Shown here piece by piece: positions 56,709 through 64,000 of a DNA stretch of 64,000 nt (position 1 is the stretch's first letter; each line of letters opens with the position of its first letter). The position numbers and the translations under genes were made by a program. The DNA lies in assembly GCA_037976565.1 (NCBI GenBank), contig CP137675.1, positions 32,749,820 through 32,813,819 on the forward strand. The letters are read 5' to 3'. Under the pieces are notes generated by a model. It made no database searches, was not told the DNA's origin, and saw nothing but the letters and a program-made list of their open reading frames with translations. The DNA comes from Mesocentrotus franciscanus. Taxonomy: Eukaryota; Echinodermata; Echinoidea; Camarodonta; Strongylocentrotidae.

Positions 56709-57204
56709 GGGCTGCATATTTGATTTTGGGCAGACTGGATGGCATATTTGATCCGACACATACATTTTTCAAGTTAATTTGACTGCGATGCATGTTTTCA
56801 GCATCAAGGAAAAGTTATTCAAAGGATATAATTACAAACTACTGTTATTTTATATTGTTAAATTAATTAATTTTTCATCATCATCAATATTTGATCGTCG
56901 ATTCAAATATTGTGATTAGGGAATATCCTCACATTTTCGTATTCTCTTAGTTCAATCTAAATAGATCAACATTAGGATATGCATGGAATACTATAACAAA
57001 AAAAATCTTTGATAGAACTGCGAACAAAAATACAAATCGATTCTGTATATTACTTTTGATATAAATATTATGTTTGTGCCATTATCTCTGTTTCATAATC
57101 ATAATCATGAAAATGTAAGTTTTAAAAATTCGTATCTAACAACTTAAACGAAACTGAAAGAAGATAATATTTGGTATATCAATTTTCCATTTGGTTTAAC
57201 AAAC

Positions 57205-57545
57205 CCGCATCCACCCCTCCCCTCCCCTCCCATCCCTCCTCTTCTTACTCCGCCCCAGGGGCGGAAGGGGAATACCTCTCGCTGGTTTAGCATTACACGC
57301 TGAGCGGGTTGATCCTACCTTCTACCCCGCCTCTCACCCAAGCATGACGGAGAGGAGTAGAGGTGAACCAGGCAAGCGATCTCCAGCTCACGGGTCAAGA
57401 TGGCGGTTAACGGGAGGGAAAATAGTGCAAGTGGTCATTCCTTCCCCTGCCAGAATACTTGCATCTCGATTTCCCGCCTTTGACGCGAGGAGAAGAGGTA
57501 TAGCGGGGCGGGATGGTATTGATACACCACGAGTTAGGGAAACAT
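57205..57545. other. C-rich then GC-rich stretch
   Basis: C-rich run near 57208-57240, then a GC-rich section to about 57545 with an open plus-strand frame of 67 codons and no known motif. It might be an unrecognised exon or a CpG-rich regulatory patch. Confidence 0.3.
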
Positions 57546-57710
57546 AAAACAAGGTGTGGGAAAGATAGGGGATGATGGGCAAATGATGGTGGAGAGAGCG
57601 AAACAAGAACGACGGTGTAAAGTGGAAGAAATACAAGATGGACAGGTTGAAGGGAACTGAACAAAAGATGGATATCGACAGATAGAGAAAAGTTAGAAAA
57701 TAGACACAAA

Positions 57711-57711
57711 C

Positions 57712-57748
<37 letters not shown>

Positions 57749-57830
57749 GAGAGACAGAGAGAGACAGAGAGAGACAGAGAGAGACAGAGAGAGACAGAGA
57801 GACAAAGAGGGAGAGACAGGGAGAGAGGAG
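57711..57830. repeat. GA/GACA microsatellite with a GAGAGACA unit
   Basis: (GA)n, (GACA)n, then about ten copies of an 8-12 base unit GAGAGACAGA. Confidence 0.9.
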
Positions 57831-58626
57831 ATACAGAAAAATAAAGAATTGAAATTGGGAGATCATTGAAAAGTGGGTACTGTAACTTCAGCATGTACAC
57901 TACTCACAAGAAAAGCTGAATATCCCCCAGGAAAAATAACATTAGCTATCATCGTTATAGTATATCAGATTGTTAGATTGGTATTTACTTTTACCAAACA
58001 AAGATCAATCAATGACGCGGGTAAACAATACGAGAAAGCACTAGAGATTATTGAAAAGAAGAAGAAACTATAAAGTGGATCAGCAAAACAAATTCTGAGT
58101 TATTATCTGTAAAATTGACATTTAAACAACAGTTGCATCATTCTATTCTATTTAAACTAAACAGTTGACGGGAAGAGTTATCTTTCTCTTACAATCTCAG
58201 TATCGAAACGTTGCCTTTGTCTATTTTTTACCTCTTTCGTGTTGTCCGGTGATACTCCAACTCCGATTACTCCCGGCACTCAGATCGTAATCCGAGCGAT
58301 TAATTTGATCCTTCAAATGCCACTTGTTGGAAGTCAAGTATAATGTATGATACATCTACCTGGAATTCCGCTAGCGAAAACAACGCAACAAGGTGTTATC
58401 ATATGATGTTTGCCCACCCGACCGCTCGCCCCCAAAGCGAGCCTTTTTTTGAAATATGCCCGCTGTGAATAGGACAAAAATGAAATTGAATAATTCAAGC
58501 CCACACGTAATTAATACATGGGATGCAAGGATTTTAATAACAGAAAAGATATTAATGTAAGAAGGTTTTTTTGCGAGGGCTTTATCACATACAGGCGATG
58601 ACCTGATGGTAGGGTAATTAAAGGTA
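57831..58626. other. Intergenic, nothing identified
   Basis: No supported feature. Confidence 0.5.
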
Positions 58627-58726
58627 CTGGCGTAGCTACATAAGCATGGGGGCGCACTTATCCCTCAGCCAGCGAATGGCACATAACAAGAAGAAAAAGA
58701 AAATAGAAAAATGAGAGAGAGAGAGC

Positions 58727-58761
<35 letters not shown>

Positions 58762-58924
58762 GGGGAGGTACAGACAAATAAAGAAACCCCTCCTACACCC
58801 TCCCATCAATCTACGGCCTTATTCTCTCATATTTTATCCACTTGATTTTTTCCAGTGACCCCACCCTCCCCATGACGTCAGTGCCCCCACCCGCTCACCA
58901 GATGTACCCACGCTACGCCACTGA
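58627..58924. mobile_element. CAGTGGCGTAGC-type MITE with internal GA array
   Basis: Left end ACTGGCGTAGCTACATAAGC; right end GTACCCACGCTACGCCACTG. A (GA)n array occupies 58707-58767. No coding capacity; same end family as the elements at 28461, 31413 and 32085. Confidence 0.65.
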
Positions 58925-59475
58925 GTAACGCTTATAAAATCTCCATTATGGGGATTACAGCAAAACCTAACAGATTAGAATTGTAAAAGTTATTGAATTT
59001 CGCTGATACAGTACGCCATTAACCTTAACTTATGGTCTTGGTAGCCTTAATTGCGGTAAAGGTATTTCGATAGCCCTGCCTTCCGACCACTGTACTGCCA
59101 TAAACCAAATGTCTTGAAAGAGTTTTATCAAATGGTTGATATTTTGAAAATGTCAAAATCTTCCTGCACATCGGCAATAGTGCAAAAGGATTAGTATTTT
59201 TATATGTTTTTAATAAATCTAGGATATATAATTTCCATAACTTTCAGCAAACTGAAATTGGTCAACTTTTGGACCATTTTTTTTTTATAAATTAAACAAA
59301 AATTCATTATGCAAATGGAAAAATTGTACCTCAAAGTTTCCAAATTTAGTCAAATCTATGACTACTTGGGGACTTGTTCATGTAGTATTGATCATGTTTT
59401 TACGAGTAATATAGCGATGTTTATACGAGTAATATAGCGTCGCGACTTGCTCAACAAAGGGCTTTATCCCCTTAG
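58925..59475. other. Intergenic, nothing identified
   Basis: AT-rich; a short duplicated ATACGAGTAATATAGCG-like sequence occurs twice near 59402-59438. No gene. Confidence 0.45.
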
Positions 59476-59484
59476 TTCATAAAG

Positions 59485-59660
59485 TATGTGATGTCACAAT
59501 GGCGAGTGGGGATTTGGCAAGATGTATGACTGTTCGGTAACTTGATCCGAAAGGTCCCGGTTCGAATACAGCATTGGGACTCATCTCTTGGATGGAGAAG
59601 TGATCTGAGATGTAAATAGTCAATGCCATTGATACACTTCTCAAAATACCCATAACTGAC
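59485..59660 (+). mobile_element. Possible tRNA-derived SINE fragment
   Basis: GACTGTTCGGTAACTTGATC followed by AAAGGTCCCGGTTCGAATAC resembles a tRNA D-arm to T-arm arrangement with a good B box (GGTTCGAAT), spaced about 40 bases apart. The body is not recognised. Confidence 0.45.
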
Positions 59661-60644
59661 TCTAGCATCAACAACATGAGAAGAACGTGTTGACATTGAT
59701 AAAACCTTGAAGGGAAATCCAACCTTGATAGCAAACTGCTTTAGATGATAGCAGTGAAGCCAGAGGAGTAGACTGGTGAAAGTTTGAATGAAATCGGACC
59801 AAAAAGAGAAAGTTATGAATTTTAAAAAGTCATAATCACTACAGGTATTGGCTCTTCTAATTGGCAGAATAGGTAATGTAGTGGCGGACAACTTTCCCAT
59901 TTGTTTCCCATTAAAAAAAATGTGTGACTCAGCAAGGTCTTCTCTCTTTAGAGGACCTATAATAATATTCTATCCATAATATATATCGAGTAGTGCCCCA
60001 TGGGAGAAGGCACTTAGGAGAAAAACAGAAATTAATGATATTTGTGTACACAGCAAACGGGAGAGTTATCCGCGACTACGCCACAATCCACTGATCAAAC
60101 TGCCAATTTGAGATTTGCATAGACTTAGTGATCTCATATTTCAAACATCCATAACTTTTTTTAATTATTGTTCCGATTTATTCCAAACTTTCGCCGTTCT
60201 ATTTTTCTTATTTTTCTTCTTCCATATAAATGAACCTATATTCAAGGGTTGGATTGCCCTTTAAATCCTTACTACTAACACTAAACAGGTGATGTCCAAT
60301 AGTTGTCTTGTAATTAGACTGAACGTTTTTACGATTTGAAAAATTTATATGACATGGTTGAGCACAGTCACTATCTTGAACTTTTTGACAGGCAATTAGC
60401 AAAAAAAGAGGGTTGTATTTTTAAAGTTTTGCCATGTTTTTTCATTATTGTTTAAATGCGGTCTCACCACAAGCGTTTGAAGTTGCCACCTGTAACTTGT
60501 TCTCACTGTATATACTCGAACGTACGAAAACATTATAAAATAAATGACCAGAAATGACATTATAAACATGATAACAAAACTGAGTCGGTATGCACGTATT
60601 TTCCATGAAAAAATGCAATAGCCTATGTTGGTTTACCCTTAAAG

Positions 60645-61012
60645 GCATTGTTTAACAATGCCAAATCTGAGATGCATGGCCCTACGTGTTATCAGCGTTT
60701 GTGATATGGTGTAATATTGAAGCTCTGAAAGAATTGCGCTTCAAAATGATCATGAAAAGCCTCAAAAAAGTAAAAATCTTTGAGTGACCGGTTTTACCAT
60801 ACTCATTTTCCACAATAGACTGTAGTGTTATAAAATTAACAACCGTTGGGAAAATGGTTTTTGAAATTTCGAATTTCAATCATAAATATCTTGATAATCA
60901 GACGGGCGATCGGCTTGTAAAAGTAATGGGATTCCTGACTGACCTCAAGGTTTATACGCATGATTGTAGCATGAGCTAAATCCAGGATTTTGTTTAGAAT
61001 CTGAGACAAAGA
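60645..61012 (+). repeat. Dispersed repeat, copy 2 of an inverted pair
   Basis: Reverse-complement partner of 22555-22915 (see there). Here the order on the plus strand is GATGCATGGCCCTACGTG first and GAATCTGAGAC last. Confidence 0.85.
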
Positions 61013-61941
61013 TACCCAATCCCTTTAAGATGCACAAAGAACAAAGTATTATCAAAAATGCCACGAATCAATTTTTTTAAATTGAATTTTCCCAACATGT
61101 ACTTTTTCTAGATTAAAAAAAAAATATCCATGCGTTCTCTTGAGAAACATTTGTAAACAAGTGGTAAACAGCATCTACATCTTCAAGAGTCTTATCGTGA
61201 TTCGCTGTTGTTGTTGTTGTTGTTTTCTAGATTATATAGGCCTAGAAGACTGCCGTGCATATAGAAACCCAACATGGTCACAAGGGGTTTTCGAGTTTAA
61301 TCTAGAACGCGTTTAATCAGACATGGATTCGATACGAACGCGAAGAGAGAATCAGCAACTCCGAACATCATTAACACTCGGAAAAAATCGAATTACGCCG
61401 AAACCGATACGCTTGATGATTTATGTAAACTCAGCCCGGAATATCGGCACGTCATATCGAATTTCATTTTACATAGGCGTTGGCGGTCCCCTCTCCGGTA
61501 TTTTTCGTTGGGTTTGTGCCGATGGATGTGCATGTTAGATTAGACAAACCTGGCGATTTTTACATTTTTGAAAATAATTACAACCAGGTTCTGGTAGGCA
61601 TGCGTGATCCAAGAGCAAAGAGGCTCATAAGTAACAGTTTGGTGTCGTTTTACATTGAACAAGCGGTGGAATTTTACTTGTAAATACCAGTAGAGTTAAC
61701 CGAAAGTTTAATTGAAAGAAGCAACAATTAAATGCGAACTTCATGGTCCTGGCCCATTTCTTAAAAACCCAAGTCACACCGCTACACAGAATACAATCCA
61801 ATCGACAGAGGCTGGGTAATTTGTTGATAATATAACTTTCTTTCTTTTTTCGTTTTATTGTCTGTCTGCTGTCGGTTTTGATGGTGGGGCGGGGTATTAG
61901 CGATATTTCCATATTCAATTATTTAAGGTTTGCATTGTGCT
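61013..61941. other. Intergenic, nothing identified
   Basis: (TTG)n of about 20 bases near 61206-61225 and two overlapping short open frames at 61323-61683 without any motif. No gene called. Confidence 0.45.
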
Positions 61942-62333
61942 TAAAGATAAAGACCAGTTCTGGTCATGCGATTGCATTGTGAAAGAAATGTTGTGGAATC
62001 GATCAGAAAAGGTTGATCATCTAGCATATAAGTATTGGTGTGTACTGCAAGGTTCTGAAATCATCAAAATGATAAGAAATTTGGCCCAGTCTTGGTAAAG
62101 TTACAAGCACTGTACACAGAAAGATGTATATGGGACTACGCGACACGTGCGCGATATCTATCCGGTCCAAATAGATATAATAATTTACCAAATATATCAA
62201 TTAGTAGGCGGTTTCCCGGCAAAATTTGTATCATCACGTATTAGTCAAAACATATTCTTTCACATGATTGGTAATAAGAGCTTCCATTTCATTTTTTGAG
62301 AGGGGACGTTTCCGAAACTGGTCTTTACCTTTA
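61942..62333 (-). mobile_element. MITE with TAAAGRTAAAGACCAG ends, copy 2 (392 bp)
   Basis: Begins TAAAGATAAAGACCAG and ends CTGGTCTTTACCTTTA; inverted copy of 37498-37898. TTAA occurs at both borders. Confidence 0.85.
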
Positions 62334-62867
62334 ATATATCGATGATGTCTCTAAGCGCATTACAGATTATGTTATTATCCAGATTCATCGGATTCAGGCT
62401 TGCCCGCACAGGCGCCGGAAAGGGGGGGGGGGCAAAACGCATTTCGCCTCCCCAACAAAAAAAACGCCCCCCCTCCAAAAAAAAAGCAGTAAAGGAGTAA
62501 AGATGGTTTGTATTTTTTAACCAAAAAGAACATAAAAATAATAAAACCTGAATTGAATCACATATAAATTATATTCCATTCAAAGAAAAGGAAAGTTAAA
62601 AGGAATTAAATTTCCTAAACATTCCGCATGCCACCTATATTTATCAATGGAGGTTTTTATAATAGCGATACGCGCATATCGTGGAAATATTATGAAAGGA
62701 TGGGAAAGCGTGTGTGTTTTAATTATAGGGGTGAGTAGACATGATTTTCCGGTATTTTTTCTGAATTTTTTTTGTAAGTCATACCTTTTTATGCGTTTGA
62801 TGGAAAATTAGAAATTCCCAAATTTACAATCGGGCGAAAAATATGCTTATTTAGAAGCCTTCATGTC

Positions 62868-63545
62868 AGGGCCTGCAGAACGGCGGGGCTCGGGGGCTCG
62901 AGCCCCCTCACTTTTTTGAAAAGTATGTTAAAGAGAAAAAGAAAGAAAGATAGAGAGAAAAAATAAGTGAATTGCCAATGTCACAAATGAGGTATCAAAA
63001 TATGCTCATCTGACCGTAATTAAATGCCTAAAAACCTATGAGCTTCCGGCGGCTCTGCCCCCTGGACCCCACTAAGGGCCCTAAGGCGGGACCCTGGATG
63101 CTCATCTGACCGTACTTAAATACCTAAAACCCCTGAGCTTCCGGGGGCTCTGCCCCTGGACCCTACCAAGGCCCTAAGGCGGGCCCCTGGATGCTCATCT
63201 GACCGTAATTAAAACCTAAACCCCTGAGCTTCCGGGGGCTCTGCCCCTGGACCCTCCGCCTATTAGTGACCTGCCAGTGTCACAATAAAGGTATCTAAAT
63301 ATGCTTATCTGACCGTAATTTAATGCCTAAAAAACCCTGAGCTTCCGGGGGCTCAGCCCCTTGACCCCCTGTCGGGGCTCAGACCCTGGACCCCACGCCA
63401 ATTTACGCTCGCTACGCTCTACCTGATCGTTAATACTCCACTTTGAAAAACGTCCCGCAGGGCCTGCATGTAACATGTAAGAGTGGTGGTGATGCAGATT
63501 CTTCTCCCCCAACTTTTTTGCTCATTACGCCACTGCCCTTGGAAG
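62868..63545. repeat. GC-rich element with four tandem units of about 95-110 bp
   Basis: Units start near 63002, 63099, 63192 and 63301 with ATGCTCATCTGACCGTAATT and contain GAGCTTCCGGGGGCTCTGCC and CCTGGACCC. A CCA.TGTCACAA..GAGGTAT segment precedes the first (62978) and the fourth unit (63272), showing a higher-order arrangement. The block is bordered by GGGCCTGCAGAACGG (62871) and by GCAGGGCCTGCATG (63457), and is followed by CATTACGCCACTGCCC. Probably the inside of a non-autonomous DNA element. Confidence 0.7.
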
Positions 63546-63599
63546 GTGAGCCCCCTGGAAATTTTGCCCACCCAATCCCAAACTGCTTCCGGCGCGCCT

Positions 63600-63860
63600 G
63601 CTTGCCCGAACACTATATATGCACATTATCCACTCCCTGGGTAGCATTCCAGCCATGCAGGCACCACTTTACAGACGCTCACAACGCTGAGCAAACTACA
63701 ATGACTTTCGCATTCTCACGAGTACCCATTTAGCATCTGAGTGGAGAGTGGCAAATGTGGATTAATATCTTGCCAAATACGCCAGTGCCGGGCTGGGATT
63801 CGAACACCCAACCCTTGGATTGAGAGTCAAGTGAAAGAACCACTATACGACGACATCTAC
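63600..63860 (-). mobile_element. tRNA-derived SINE, minus orientation
   Basis: On the reverse strand the head reads GTCGTCGTATAGTGGTTC (A-box region, like tRNA-Asp/Glu), then GGGTTGGGTGTTCGAATCCC (B box), then a body with GGCGTATTTGGCAAGATATT and CTAAATGGGTACTCGTG. The acceptor stem does not pair, so it is a SINE and not a tRNA gene. Its 3' end merges with G/C-rich sequence near 63545-63600. Confidence 0.75.
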
Positions 63861-64000
63861 AAAACTTTGTAGCACGAGCTTGGACCTCTATCTTGAGGCC
63901 AGGTTGACTGGGTTTCCCTGATGCTAGTAATGAAAATGCTGTACTAAGTCTGCTACAGTTAAGCTAAATCCCCGCTTTAATTATAGGTCTTTAGCAGGTC
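63861..64000. other. Right edge, nothing identified
   Basis: Short remainder without a recognisable feature. Confidence 0.5.

Noticed and set aside
57388..57900. 170- and 132-codon minus-strand frames
   Set aside because: Mostly (GACA)/(GA) repeat read as Cys/Leu/Ser; the remainder has no motif.
61323..61683. Two overlapping short open frames on the plus strand
   Set aside because: No start context, motif or homologous family recognised; within the number expected by chance.
63770..63860. Possible functional tRNA-Asp/Glu gene on the minus strand
   Set aside because: The B box is good, but the acceptor stem is unpaired and the sequence runs on into a SINE body.

Overview
This window looks like nuclear DNA of a marine invertebrate deuterostome. 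An echinoderm is my best guess, perhaps a sea urchin, but that is inference. It is AT-rich, has intron-split genes with canonical GT..AG sites, and is crowded with GA/CT and TAG microsatellites, tRNA-derived SINE-like copies, LINE tails and small foldback or terminal-inverted-repeat elements. There is no operon structure, CRISPR array or bacterial gene. Two genes can be rebuilt exon by exon, both on the minus strand.

Gene 1 (20479 down to 712, seven coding exons, 751 residues in my model) encodes a type I membrane protein. It has a signal peptide, one MAM domain with four cysteines, a Ser/Thr-rich stalk, one transmembrane helix and a cytoplasmic tail of about 475 residues. The tail carries ten copies of a motif close to (K/R)RKESLTPE spaced 15-18 residues apart, followed by tyrosine motifs of SH2-ligand type. 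All exon phases agree, and an in-frame stop precedes the first ATG. I do not recognise this architecture as a named family, and it is the best candidate here for something undescribed. A CpG-rich stretch at 20640-20880 with a perfect CRE and a TCTCGCGAGA palindrome is the likely promoter.

Gene 2 (44777 down to 40474, three coding exons, 394 residues) is a complete rhodopsin-family GPCR of the kisspeptin-receptor (GPR54/KISS1R) type. Its intron in TM3 and its 136-nt middle exon match, as I remember it, the vertebrate KISS1R gene structure.

The rest (large introns of gene 1, 20.9-40.4 kb and 44.8-64 kb) holds no gene I can support. It contains simple repeats, a decayed non-LTR reverse transcriptase fragment near 32.7 kb, several MITE-like elements (one at 32.1-32.4 kb has a perfect 8-bp target duplication), two pairs of dispersed repeats in opposite orientation, a tandem GC-rich satellite near 63 kb and a SINE at the right edge. 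The two genes show no evident functional link beyond both encoding cell-surface receptors. Coordinates of exons were worked out by hand from splice signals and reading frame; no alignment or transcript was available.
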